Shown here in pieces: positions 50,602 through 62,000 of a stretch of DNA of 64,000 bases. The notes beneath the pieces are model-generated. The model had not been told where the DNA came from. It did no database searches and saw nothing but the letters and a program-made list of their open reading frames with translations. Within the stretch, counting starts at the first letter, position 1. Each line of letters opens with the position of its first letter. The DNA is taken from positions 1-64,000 of the forward strand of contig BGZK01001233.1 in the NCBI GenBank assembly GCA_005406025.1, written 5' to 3'. The position numbers and the translations under genes were made by a program. Source of the stretch: Eumeta japonica. Its lineage: Eukaryota > Arthropoda > Insecta > Lepidoptera > Psychidae.

Positions 50602-51237
50602 GAAGTGAAACTTCTTTATGACATCATTTTTCGAAAAATGATTTACTATTTACAACTTCACAGAAATTGGGTGAATAAAGCTAAATTTGATAAAGTTTAT
50701 GCAAAAGGCTTTTGTTATCATAGACATGGATACAAATAACTTTATAAAATTTTTTTCGCTAATCACTTAATTGAAATATTATTTTTCACGTCACTACTGA
50801 GTTTCAGAAATAGAAATGTTCAGAGTTTCATGTAGGAGACTTGGTAATGGTATATGTACCCAGAAGGATGATAGGTAAAACTTTTCAATTAATGCGATGT
50901 TATAAAGGGCCATATAGAATTGTAGGAAAATTATCGATCGCTACATATAAAATCGAGTCACTCAATGAAAGAATGTGAGATATAGTTCTTGTATGTCGGT
51001 TGAAAAGGTTTCAGCTTAGATAATAGGAAAATGTAATATATACAAACTGTAAATAGATCTAGGGTGTTGACAGAAAGTATATGTGACAGGTGGCCTTAGT
51101 AACAATTATGTTTATGCCACGATGACATTAATAACATTGAATAAATATGGCGCGTAACAGATAAAGATGGCGCGTAACAGAAAAACGTTACATTGCTATA
51201 AAATTTCTCCCATACGCCGATAAAGAAGTTTCACTTC
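50602..51237. repeat. 18-bp inverted repeat flanking the gypsy remnant
   Basis: GAAGTGAAACTTCTTTAT at 50602-50619 recurs as an exact reverse complement at 51220-51237. The core is itself a short hairpin (AGAAGT, GAA, ACTTCT). The surroundings of the left copy (ACACACGTA just before it) are a phrase I associate with moth and butterfly repeats. Confidence 0.6.
50826..51023 (+). pseudogene. Ty3/gypsy integrase C-terminus remnant
   Basis: The plus-strand frame FHVGDLVMVYVPRRMIGKTF is followed by a GPY/F module (KGPYRIVGKLSIATYKIE), an in-frame TGA at 50976-50978, then VCRLKRFQLR and a TAA. The module is the C-terminal end of gypsy-type integrases, where VxRLKxF closes the protein. The rest of pol is absent upstream. 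An LTR-like stretch follows, beginning TGTTGACAG at 51065. Confidence 0.75.
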
Positions 51238-51300
51238 AGAAAGGGAGCATGTAATCGCACAATAAAATAGAGCTGTATTAATTACAATACGTATTTATTA
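51065..51300 (+). repeat. Possible gypsy LTR remnant
   Basis: It starts TGTTGACAG about 40 bp after the integrase stop, as a 3' LTR should. It contains a direct repeat GATGGCGCGTAACAGA (51166 and, with ATATGG, 51146). No second LTR copy was found in the window, so the boundaries are estimates. Confidence 0.4.
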
Positions 51301-51360
51301 ACCTTTACAGCTGTGGGAAAACTATACAAAAGTAGATTGTACTTCTAAAAAAAATCTAAA

Positions 51361-52040
51361 TAAAAAAAAAACACCAGCCAAATGCGAGTCGGAATCCTTC
51401 ATCTAAGGTTCTGTTCTGTTCTAATGTGTATCATTAAACATTTACTAGAAAAAATGTATTTTCTTTAATTCAAACTGCCACTTGGCTTGTTTTCATCACT
51501 TATTGTTTGACTTTGTGTTATGATAAATGTAACGTATATGTTGTAATACCATTAGCGCAATAGAATAAAAAAAAATATATATTAAATACAGGACTTGGAT
51601 ATGGTATGGAAATCCATCGGTACAATCCGTCCGTCTTTGTATTTGTCATATATTCAAGTATATAGTCCGTCCGCTTTTCTTTCTGTCATATATTTAAGTA
51701 TATCCATTCAAAATTCTTTTAAATCGTATTAAATTGCGGAAAATCGCTCAATTGAATGATGATAAAAAAAAAATCAAGAATTCAGAGAGGTCTCCATACA
51801 AAAGACATAAGTGGATTTCTTTGTCGTAAAAACTATAACACATGAAAGTGTCATATGTGGCAAACAGTGCACACTATAAAGTAAAATAACAAATAGTAAC
51901 AAACGGCCGATTATGATTTGGGATTGTGCTAAGGATTCGGATTTCTGATGTAGTTAACGAAAAAGCGTTTTTTTTTTATTCTGCAGTCGTAGGAACTCTC
52001 AGTGCAAGAATGCGACTCGCACTTGACCGGTTTTTTTTTA
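51361..52040. repeat. Repeat with GTGCGAGTCGG-type inverted ends
   Basis: The left end reads CCAGCCAAATGCGAGTCGG. The right end, reverse complemented, reads ACCGGTCAAGTGCGAGTCG. Both follow A-rich tracts, and both have a GGTTC or GTTCC phrase inside. A near-duplicate of about 40 bp (CCGTCCG ... CATATATT.AAGTATAT) lies at 51626-51708. Further single ends occur at 16284-16320 and 52735-52775. The family is common in moths and butterflies, recalled rather than searched. Confidence 0.5.
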
Positions 52041-52467
52041 CAATGATCCAGGTTAGAGCTAAATTCGGAGCCATCGATCAGACGCTTGGTTAGAGAAATA
52101 CTTGAACGGCGACGGGACGTAGTTTAACTGGAGAATTTCATTTCCTGGGAGGGATTTTCCCTGTCCTTTTCGATTCGCGTAATAAATTGTGTTCTTAAAC
52201 GCTTCCTGTCGCCATTTCGCGCTGGTGCACTAAGGATTTGCAGTGGACGCGGCAGACGAGAGCAAAAAGGGACTATATACGTAAGCAATTTAATTTGAAG
52301 ACTTAAAATTCGCATAACAAACCGTGTGTATAACCATTACAACATGTAAGTTCGACGTTGTTGCGTATATGTAATACTTACGAACAATTATGCCAAATAA
52401 TAACAATTGGCGGAATCGATTTCAATGCGACATTGAAGGAGCTGATCAGCTAGACATTTTAAATAAT

Positions 52468-52534
52468 ATCAAATCAAAAATATCTTTATTTCGTAGTTGA
52501 CGGAATGAAGAACACTTGAAATACATTCCCAACC
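52468..52534. repeat. LINE-tail-like degenerate repeat, second copy
   Basis: ATCAAATCAAAAATATCTTT and ACACTTGAAATACATTCC align with 41517-41571. Confidence 0.45.
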
Positions 52535-52734
52535 CCATTAACATTAAAATATTTATTTATTTATTGTGTAGTTGCAGGTTTTATGCAGTTGCGACCCTAT
52601 ATACCCATAATATGAAGAGATGTGATGAGCTATCTCCCCACCAAGACGTAAGTTTTTCTGCTGACAAATCCTTTAGTTTCTATTTAAGTGTTATTTTTTT
52701 GATGGTTTAGTATTTAAAAGATAAAAAGATGTAA

Positions 52735-52775
52735 AAATCGACCAAACGCAAGTCGGACTCACGTGGAGAGAATTC
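52735..52775. repeat. Isolated end of the GTGCGAGTCGG repeat family
   Basis: ATCGACCAAACGCAAGTCGG followed by ACTCACG, matching the other ends with a few changes. Confidence 0.4.
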
Positions 52776-54899
52776 ATGTTTATAAATTATTATAATAGTT
52801 GTTGTTTTTGGAGTGAAAACTTTTATAAGCACGTTAGGCGATTTGTGAACGGGTAAAATCTTATGAGTTCGCGTCACTGCGTCATTACGCCACCGACGTG
52901 AAATGTACTATGTGCGAAAATATTTTTATGTGCGTTGAGCGATTTTATAATAATACAGTATATACGAAAACTTCTATAAGCTTGTTGGGTAATTTTTAAT
53001 GTGTAAAATCTTATGTGTTCTAGTCACCGAAATGTCAATGTTAATAGTATATGTAAATTAAGAGTGTTTGTGAAAGTTTCCTTGCATTTGTGAAAATTAC
53101 ATTTTTAAATTCAATTCAGTTACAACATTACTGATGTTTTTATTAAAATAAAAGCCTTAAATTCTGGAATTTAAATCTTAATACGCATATTGCTTTTATT
53201 TTTAATTCACTGGGCTAGCGGCAGCGCATCTCATTATGCGTTTTGACTAATAAATAAACCATATAAGTTAACGTTAAAACTATATGCGAAAATGTATATA
53301 CATACGTATAGTAATATTTTTAAATATGATTTAATTGCACTATTATTAAAGTTTAAGTTTAGCAATTCATACCTTAATAGATATGTACATTGACTTTACT
53401 TTCAAATTTATTGGGCTTTTACATCCCATCAAGTATTTTGTTTAATTAAACAACACAAAAATCTATATAATTGTTACTGGAAGTTGCGATGGATATAAAA
53501 GCCATACTAATGTTAATGATTTTAATTCCCAAATTATGATATTCTAATTTTTAATATTACAATTAATTTAAAAATTCCAAAAAAACTATTATTTTATAGT
53601 TTTACGTTTTCGTTACTGTCGGCGGTCCCCAATAGCTGCATATTAGTTTTTTTTTAATCGGGCTCGAATTCGTCAGCGGCAATCAAAAATTATATGCATC
53701 ACATTGGCCATTATACTTTTTATTATGACACCAATTTACTTAACTAAAATAACTTTTTTAGCTTATAATTCCAATTCATTTCATTTATATATGTAGGCTC
53801 CTATGTATTGCAGGTTAGTAGATATTTATCGTAAATTATTTATACGAACTAACAAAAATTTTATATACATTTTCTCTTAGTGAATATTTTCGACTTCCTG
53901 CGTGGATTGAAAGTTTAGTATAAGTTTACCTGTAAATTATATGTAATGCCCTAAATCCCGTACCTTTTTAAAAAATTTTGATTAAAGAGTTTTAAAGATA
54001 AGACGGGAATGCTCGATTTCGGTATATTTTGTTTTATATTTTTTTAATTATACATTTGAAAACTGTAAAATTATATGTTTATATTTCTCATGAGTTGCCC
54101 GTTAATTTTATATATCACGTAATAGGCTTCACAAAAGGTTTTTTCTATATTTTCCCCTTAAAATTGATTCTCATAATCATTATCAATTTAATTACATTAT
54201 ACGTTCGTGATAACGATGGGGTTGGATTTCACATAACTTTGTTTAATACGTATTAAGTTGCATTTTATTTTGTGCAGTGAATTCATAAAAAATAGGCTAT
54301 ATCGGATAGACATCACAGACGAGAGTGGAGTGATCTTATAGGAATTCCGCTTTTTCTTCAAAGTTACGGAACCATTGCTTGAAACAATATGTTTAGCACG
54401 GCTTTCACAAATTAATATAAAAAACCAACGTTGCGTTGTGAAGAAGGCTGACGTTATGCGTTCGCTAACATGATTTTATATATGTTCTTGTAATAGGCCT
54501 ACACTCACAGATTAGGCCTTCCAAAAATGAAAAACGTATGTTATATGCAGTAAGTGCTTCTCTTTATATATAATATAGTAAAATGACTAGTCTTGTCTCC
54601 TGAAAATACTAGGTTCATCTGAAATCTATATAATTACAATCATTTGTTGTCTACGTGATGATTTCTAGGAGTAATAAATATAAATTTCACTATTAATATT
54701 ATAAAAAAAATCTATAAATTTCACTACTTTCAATATTAAGTTTTTTCAAGTTGGAGTTTCTGCTTTTGCACTTCGTCCAGTGAGCGTGAGTTCCGTCAAC
54801 CCCATCTCTCCATTAGATTTCTTATTCCTTTTAAAAAAACTATGCTATCCTAAAGTAATATAGCCTATGTTGTTATGATACTAATGTTTGTTCCGGCTT

Positions 54900-55090
54900 C
54901 GTGCTAATCGGAATCGTGACAAATGGCGGTATCAAATTTGAAAGCGGGACGGGGAGTATAATCGAGAGCGGGGACCAAGATCGAAATTGAGGACGGGATC
55001 GGTATTTGAATCAAAAGAGTAACTGGGGTCGAAATTGGGAAAAATACCCAGATTAGCATTTAAGGCGGAAACGATATTGGAATTGACACT
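54900..55090. repeat. Degenerate GGAATCGGGA-type array
   Basis: Repeated GGAATCG, GCGGGACGGGG, GATCGAAATTG and GGGATCGG units on plus. Confidence 0.5.
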
Positions 55091-55204
55091 GCATATGATC
55101 AAGCAGTATAAAAAATGAAGGAATACATCTCATGTATATATATATACACGTGGCCAAAACAGCGGGTTGACAACTAGTATGAATATAATTGTCTAACGAT
55201 TTGT

Positions 55205-55391
55205 CAGGGGCGTGCACAGAGATTCAAAAAGGCTATGCAAAGCTAAAAAAACTTACCAGTTTCAGCAATGCGTCGGTTATGCGATGAATAAAGATACCGT
55301 CGCGCGTTGGGCCGCCACCTGATATAATGCTAAAACCAGTAAGTTCTTTTTAGCTTTGCAAACCCTGTCTGAATCTCTGCGCACGCCTCTG
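55205..55391. mobile_element. MITE with about 58-bp terminal inverted repeats
   Basis: The left end starts CAGGGGCGTGCACAGAGATT; the reverse complement of the right end starts CAGAGGCGTGCGCAGAGATT. The two arms remain similar for about 58 bp, up to the AGCTAAAAA..ACTTAC block. Total length is 187 bp and there is no coding capacity. The CAGGG start suggests a hAT-derived element. Flanks GATTTGT and GGTTTGC may be a decayed duplication. Confidence 0.75.
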
Positions 55392-55888
55392 GGTTTGCTG
55401 TCGTATACGAGAGTTTTATGGATATCTTGTAGTACTTAGCATTGTGCATACGATTTTTTTTTTTATTAAAGCTAGTTTAAAAATTACCAACGTCATCTAA
55501 AGTCGGAGAAATATTTAAATGCTTTCATTATTATTATTTATTTATTATTATATATATACTGATTGCAAATATAACTTTATTATTATGCCTGTTCCTTCTA
55601 TATATACTTGACGTGTTTTGTATATAAAATGATTTTTTTCACCTATTTCATTGGTGACTATTAAAAACTCGATACGTGATTGTTCGAGGATTGCTGAAGA
55701 AAATAATCAAAGCATACACATTGATATCATTTTTATATTGTTACGGGTGAAGATTTTTCCCTACGAAATTACACAAAAAAGCTTTTGGTTAAAACAAAAG
55801 ATTTTTTATGCTTTTGTAAGTCTGAATAAAAGACTACGATAACATGAAAAAGAATGATCTATCGACAACCTTATTCGTGCGTGGTGTA

Positions 55889-55922
55889 TATAGCAGATTG
55901 ATACCCTTATCAATCTGCTATA
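55889..55922. repeat. 15-bp perfect hairpin
   Basis: TATAGCAGATTGATA, loop CCCT, exact reverse complement. Confidence 0.85.
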
Positions 55923-56249
55923 AGCACTGACTCATTGTATTGCCCTTGTTTTAATCTCGATATAGAAGTTCCAGTATTTGCGTTAGAATAAACGGGGCAT
56001 ACACTGACTGATTTTATATACCTACGTAGAGGTGTTATATAGGGATGTGTATCGTCACCGTGACTGTTCAATGCATTCCTGTATAGTTTGTCTTTGCATT
56101 ATTTCAAAGAGTATATGAGTGTGGACTAAGAATGGCTGATTTTATACATCAAGTATCCAATGCATCGACGACCAAAGCGTCCTCACGCCGTCGGCGTGCG
56201 CGCTGCGTACGTTGGTAAGTAAAACGAATGATTCTGTTATGAAGAGTAT

Positions 56250-56810
56250 AATGAAAATAAATGTCCACAAGGCTGAGGTCAGTATTGAAAGGAAAGTAAA
56301 TGCGGGAACTAAGATGGATAGAGCCTAGCTCACTGTTAATTTACTATTCTAACTACACAACTTATGTGCGACTTGGAAAGTTGAGTGTCAATATGACAGT
56401 AGCATCAATGCAGTAGAGATGCGATTCCTGTGGAGTGTTTCTGAAAAATACATATAGATATTGATCTCAAAGAAATAGGGAACGGTGTGGTTTGAAAAGA
56501 AATGTAGCGACTAGAATAGAAAGAAGTATATTGCTAGAGTTTGGCTATCTAGAAAAGACGAATGAAAATCAACTGACGAAAAACTCTGTAAAGCGAGTTT
56601 GTGTGTTGGAACGGTAAGAAAGGGGCGCCTTAAAAATTTAATGCAACCCGAAATTAGTGTCACATTAAAAGGAGGTCAAATTTTAAGCACCGGAGCTTGC
56701 CTGAGACGATTGATGGCTCTCGATGAAGTATCTAAGAGAGATATGCAAAGCTCGTACCAGTGCAGATCTGTTATCTATGGTCCCACATACCCTTATCGGA
56801 AATAGTATTG
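56250..56810 (+). mobile_element. Degenerate RTE-type LINE fragment
   Basis: The broken frames read IERKVNAGTKMD, then SSINAVEMRFLWSV, then KGGQILSTGACLRRLMALDE and KRDMQSS. The same order occurs in the C-terminal part of the RTE reverse transcriptase whose relative lies at 34051-34390 on the other strand. Many stops and shifts are present. The last open piece (56599-56805) is part of it and not a separate gene. Confidence 0.75.
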
Positions 56811-58302
56811 ACTCTTAAAATAAAAAATTAAAAAATTCGAGTGATTTGTAGGTACGTTAATTTGTCTTAGAATGAAAAGGTTTTGCGTCATAACTACGGG
56901 CGAAATAAAGAATTCATTTTTTATAAAGTTAAATCGAAACGTTTGCTCCGTGTCTCACAGCAAAATAAGTCGTTGGTCCTGGCCGTTGGTACTGCGATGG
57001 TGACAACGGTCGTTAGCAGCGCGCAGCGCAGCCAGAACGGAAGGCCTAAGGGCCAATTTGAAACAAAACGACTGAGGGAAGATACGCCCTGCGACGGAAC
57101 GAGACAAAAATGACGCCTATCAAATTATAAATTTACTGAAAACATACTCTACGTGTTCATACTTCTGAAGATATAACGTCTATAAATGGCATCTATTTAA
57201 TAATCATACAACATAAGTAATGATCGAGTTCATGTACCCGATTGTTAATTGCATTATAAATTGTAGAGTCCTCAGGAAATAATTCCAATCCAATGTTGTT
57301 TTGTGTTTTTCTTGGAAATTGCGGTTTGTGTCTGATTATGGTTACCTCAATTTCGGCGTTAACACAATCTGACATTTTAATCTGATATTTTAATTTTATT
57401 TTCGTAGAACAACACCATTATTTTTTTTTACATACATATATTTGAGTTAATTATTTAAGGAATTAAGCGAAATCTGTTTGAATCACGATACTAAGATTGT
57501 ATAATTCATTGTACTAGATTTTTCCACGATAGTTAATGAAAAATACTTAAAAATATCAGTCTGTGAGCTTATTTTTGTAAATATTATAAAGAGAACCCTG
57601 AAAAAAATATGAACGCAGGTCACAAATTGAAGAAAAAGTACTGGAATTGTCTTACGTTAGACAGTTTTTTAAATAATGAAATGAAATTAGTGCTTACGGT
57701 ACGAATAACCACTGTTTAGCTGTATTAAATTGTAGAATGTAGTAAAATATAGTTACAGGGCGCTTAGTGGTAGGATGATATAAGCAAATGATATATTTTA
57801 TGGACATGCGATTTAGAATATTGTATCTGATTTTTTTTATAGAATTCATATGAAAATATCGTAGTACCTACAAAATATAAACGGCCACCCACACCTAGAT
57901 GTATGTGTTTTATTATCGTGCTCACGTGCAACTGTAGATAGATTTACGTTTCAATATCCTATTTCAGCCTAGAATATGTAGGGAACGATTTTTTTTTGTA
58001 AATTTGTTTTTTTTTAAATTTAATTTAGTGCTTTGTATTTAAGATTGTTTATTTTGTTTAAAATATTAAAATTGTTGTTGTTATACTTGCTACATAAATT
58101 TGTAGAGCACAGAAGTTTGATCACAACAAATCTGTGAACTCTGCTTAGTTTAATATAATTTTATAATAATAAAAATAACCAAAGTTGGATTAACCTACAC
58201 TTATATAATATTATTGTTGGTAATAGTTAAGGGCGTCCCCAAAAAGTATTATAATAAGAGTCGCATGATTACAGTGCGTGTGCGCGTGTTCGTGCGCCGT
58301 AC

Positions 58303-58561
58303 CTGGTTGGTCGTTGAGCGCGCGCGGCAGCGGCGGCGCGGGCGGCGTGTGCGCGTGCTCGCCGCCGTACAGCGCGCTGAACTCCTCCGCCGACGAAGAA
58401 GACGCGTTGCTACACTTGCGCCCCTTGTCCGGCGCGTACTTGGCCTCCGCCACCGCGGCGCCCACCGCGCTCGGCAGGAATTTGGCGTCGGTCTGGTGGT
58501 CGTCCAACAGCCCCGGGACGCCGAGCAGCCCGCCGACCAGGTTCGGCCGCAGCTCTTCCAT
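58303..58561 (-). CDS. Prop1/unc-42: Homeobox gene exon 1 (N-terminal coding exon)
   Basis: Read on the minus strand. The exon ends with a clean donor, CCAG then GTACGG, leaving one base of a split codon (phase 1), which fits the acceptor of exon 2 some 44.6 kb downstream. From the chosen ATG the exon gives 86 codons plus one base: MEELRPNLVGGLLGV, then a Ser-rich stretch and a Pro-rich end. This ATG was preferred because it has A at -3 and G at +4. The frame stays open upstream and a second in-frame ATG (58850-58852, MWLVSERR) would add 97 residues, including PQQFNIFPAFFSRQLNF, which does not look random. I do not recognise a domain in this exon. Its assignment to the homeobox gene rests on strand, donor, phase and the lack of any other partner. 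An unseen exon between it and exon 2 is possible. Confidence 0.68.
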
Positions 58562-58839
58562 GATCTTGGCGCCTTGGCCGCACGCGCCGCCGCTGGAGAA
58601 GTTCAGCTGGCGGCTGAAGAACGCCGGGAAAATGTTGAACTGCTGCGGATCGGGCAGGGCGGCGAGGGGCGGCGCGGCCGGCTCCGCGCTCCCCGGCCCG
58701 CCCGCGCACGCCACGCTCTTGAACTCCACCGTGCCGGCGCTGCGGCCCGCGCTCGCTCGCCGCGCCGCCCGCTGCCGCTCCGTGTCGCCGTCGCCACCGC
58801 TGCCAGTGCCGTCGCCGCCGGCCCGGGCCCGCCGCTCAC

Positions 58840-59060
58840 TGACTAACCACATTATAGTGCCGTGCGGCGCGGTCGGCCCGGCCCGGCGGCTGCGCGCCCG
58901 CCCCCTGATCGATGACACCCCCGGCCCGGCCGAGCTTCTGCCCCTAGCCAATAGGGCACCGGCCCGGGGGGCGCGTAACGCTATTGGCGGTCGCGTCTCG
59001 TCGCTGGCACGGGGCTCGGGGCGCGGATAACAGATCGCTGCGGGCGGGTAGGCTTTTGTT
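58840..59060 (-). promoter_or_regulatory. Candidate promoter of the homeobox gene
   Basis: A CpG-rich block directly upstream of exon 1. It holds two CCAAT boxes in opposite orientation (CCAAT on plus at 58948-58952, and on minus at 58983-58987), about 35 bp apart, an arrangement known for paired NF-Y sites. An insect-type initiator, TCAGT on the minus strand, lies at 58838-58842. Transcription from there would favour the ATG at 58559-58561 over the upstream one. No TATA box was seen. The role is inferred from position and motifs only. Confidence 0.45.
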
Positions 59061-62000
59061 TGTCTTATTGTCCCGTCGGTTCATCGTCGATCTGGCGTCT
59101 AGAGTTTATTCATTTAACAGTATTTCTGTGGGAGAGATGTCTGCGCGAGGAGTGTGCACACGCAGTCTCAGTCCCATAAACTGCAGAAGCGGAAGTCTAT
59201 CGTACAGATGCTCATTGTATGACGCTGTACAACCTACTTAAATATTTTTGGGTCTTCAGTACCTCAAAAAGGTTCATGGGACGTTTCGGCAGGAATGTAT
59301 AGGTACCTACTGATTCAATAAAGACGATCCGCTTGGTCGTAGAATGGATTAAAAGAGAAAAAAATAGTATCTACTGAAATGACGTATTGCTTATATAATA
59401 TACGATTAACTAAACAAACATTCGTAACAAATTAATTCTTCATCATCGATCTGTTAAGACAAATCAAGATAAAGTACCTAACGTCCTTTTCTTCTATCAT
59501 ATGAGTAACCTTAGTACCTATTTGACTTAGTGCTATCTTGTTATTAATAACTACCAAAACTAATATTATTATGTAATGATTGTAAATAGGTAAATAAACA
59601 ATAGTCACTTAATGATGTTATGATAGCGCACAATTAAAAAGTTCTCTTATATTCTCAAACCGGATAAAGTTATTCAATCTAATATCTTTAGATCAAGTTT
59701 AAAACTCGCTCTTAAGTTGTCTTTGCTCAAATTTGATAAACGTGTGATCGAGTAGAGAATTTTTTGAGTGTAGATATTTAGTTAAAAAAAAAATCACGGA
59801 CAAGTTACTTTACCAATACTATTTCCTTGATTATTTAATTATAAGCCACAGAAAAGCTTGCATCCAGGTCGTTTTTTCGTTTGCGTTGCGTTCATTTAGT
59901 TGGGTAAAACGCGCTGCTGGTGACTCGCGTTAGGATTTTGGGGCACTTCAATGAAGTTCGTTAAGTCCGGTCCTAATTCATAGCAAACTTCCGGTGCTGT
60001 AAGTTTGCATGCGTACTTTGTACGATCATCTTCGTAGCAGTGATAGCGACGTTAATTTGTATTATGTTCATTTATATTACATATGAATAAATTTTTAACC
60101 TTTAATTCATTTATATTATATATGAATAAAATAAACTTTTTCATGCGAATTTTAATTAAACTCCAGACGGTTTTAAAAATTAATTCGTCTATTTCACATT
60201 ATAGATGAATTTGTTTACATATAATAGACGTATAGAACCATTGTATTTGTACATTGTAAATAAAATTGATTGCGGGCGACGTGTATAGAGGGAATATAAT
60301 AAGTTTATTTTTAAAAACTTTCGTTTTGTTATTTGTCTGCTTGAACACGCAAATTTTTTAACTACTAGACGAATTTTCAAAAACTTTCATAGGTAACTTG
60401 AGCGTTGCTCAGGGCAACATATATAAGCTTTGTCTCATCAAAATCGGCTCACAAAATTGTTGTAAATGAAATGATTTTGATTAAAAAATTCCACACATAT
60501 GAATTTGCCGCCATAGCTGGTACTTAATGATATCTATGTATTTTCTAGATTTTTGATTTGATCACGTCATAAGTTCCAAAGTTTGAGAATGATTTACGAA
60601 TACGTTAAATTATTACGAATATATTAAAATACATATATATAAATGTGATGTAATTTTTATTGTCTAAGTGTTCCTTTTAATTTTTAATGAAAACTTTGTA
60701 TGAAAATATTTATTTTAGCTTGATTCAAGATTGCTGACGTAAACACGAACCATCAATTTAATTGTTTCGAGTGCTAAAAATTAAAAAAATAATTAGAAAC
60801 AAAACGAAACATTCTATATCAGCCGACAAAAAATAAACATCATAATATTTTGTTAATCCCTGAATCTATTGTGAAAATTCGAGACTGAGAAAAACGCACA
60901 CAACAAATGTTTGCCTTGAAGAAATAATTACGAAGTCAAATAATTTTTAGCAGGTTAATTGTATATTTTATTGTGATATTTCTGTTTGTCGAGCGATTGT
61001 CTAAGAATCGATTAATTATATATTTGTACAATTATTTATATTTTGTTAACAATATATATTCTATTTTTAATCCGTGCTCTAGTTCATTTTACGCAAATCA
61101 CTTGGATTTAGCTTAACGAAACCAGGAAGGGGTCGACTCGGTTGTCGGACGACTTCTGACCAAAAAGAAATTCGTCTAGCAAATAATAAACTATTTTAAG
61201 TCCGTTCTCATAGCCTATGTACACCGGAGGCACTAGGCAGTTAATCAGATCCAATAAATAGTCGCAAAATATGAAAAAAATAATATAAAAAAAGATGCTA
61301 TATAGTCTTATATATAGGATTCAGCATTGAGCTACTAATCGCATATGTGTTTTGCACCGGGTGATGGATGTCCTAACGTAGTAAATACATTTATTTAAAT
61401 TTTCTTTTGGTTCTTAATAAATTTAGAGTCAAAATCAGGGAAATATCGCATTATTCGGAAATATTTTCCGTAAAACAATTTGTGAAACAGTAATTTTTAA
61501 AATAAATAAATTGCAATAATAGAATTTCTTTCTAGGGTTGTGGGTTATAACAAGATGATATAGTCAGTGCGCTAGTGCGTACGGAGCGCTTAGATCCATG
61601 AAAAATAAAATAAATTAACAGACATGTCTTAAATCATATTATTTTTTTTTTGTATTTGAAACTAACTTCTAAATCACGTTACCAGCTATAGAGAAGTGCT
61701 AATTATAAGAGCAAGAAATAAAATTAAGTGATGGCAGTGGTTAACTGTAATTATTTTCGCAGATAATCAACATTTTGAGGTATAATAAATTTTTTTTAGT
61801 ATAAGTGAGGATCCAATTAATTCTCATTGTTTTTCATAATTTCCCTATCAAAAATAGCATGAAATGGACTTGTGGGGATTGATATAACAACATTATATAA
61901 ATCAAGCCGCCCGGACGGATAGTTTTGTAATAAAGTTTTTATTGATTATCCAAATAGTTACAGATTTTTGAAGTCGACAACATAACGGTTGAATGGGCCC

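Larger units (their letters stand above)
13688..58302 (-). other. Homeobox gene intron 1 (44,615 bp, inferred)
   Basis: Defined by the exon 1 donor (GTACGG) and exon 2 acceptor (TTGACAG), which have the same phase. It contains a Copia element in the same transcriptional direction as the gene, several older transposon pieces, CpG-rich islands and one candidate plus-strand exon, all listed separately. Stretches where I see only AT-rich sequence and no recognisable gene are 13690-15950, 17200-19950, 20800-22640, 23000-25780, 30950-31930, 33030-34020, 34400-36110, 37030-40830, 41660-44840, 45500-46080, 47400-48790, 49000-49900, 52540-54880 and 56820-58300. The boundary inference would be wrong if another exon intervenes. 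Confidence 0.65.

Noticed and set aside
52578..52647. 70-nt exon-like stretch with good acceptor and GTAAGT donor on plus
   Set aside because: Its open frame does not fit the phase of the candidate exon at 47391, and it lies just after a LINE-tail-like repeat.
58278..59030. Long plus-strand frames opposite exon 1
   Set aside because: They mirror the GC-rich minus-strand exon; no motif, and the minus strand has the donor and phase match.
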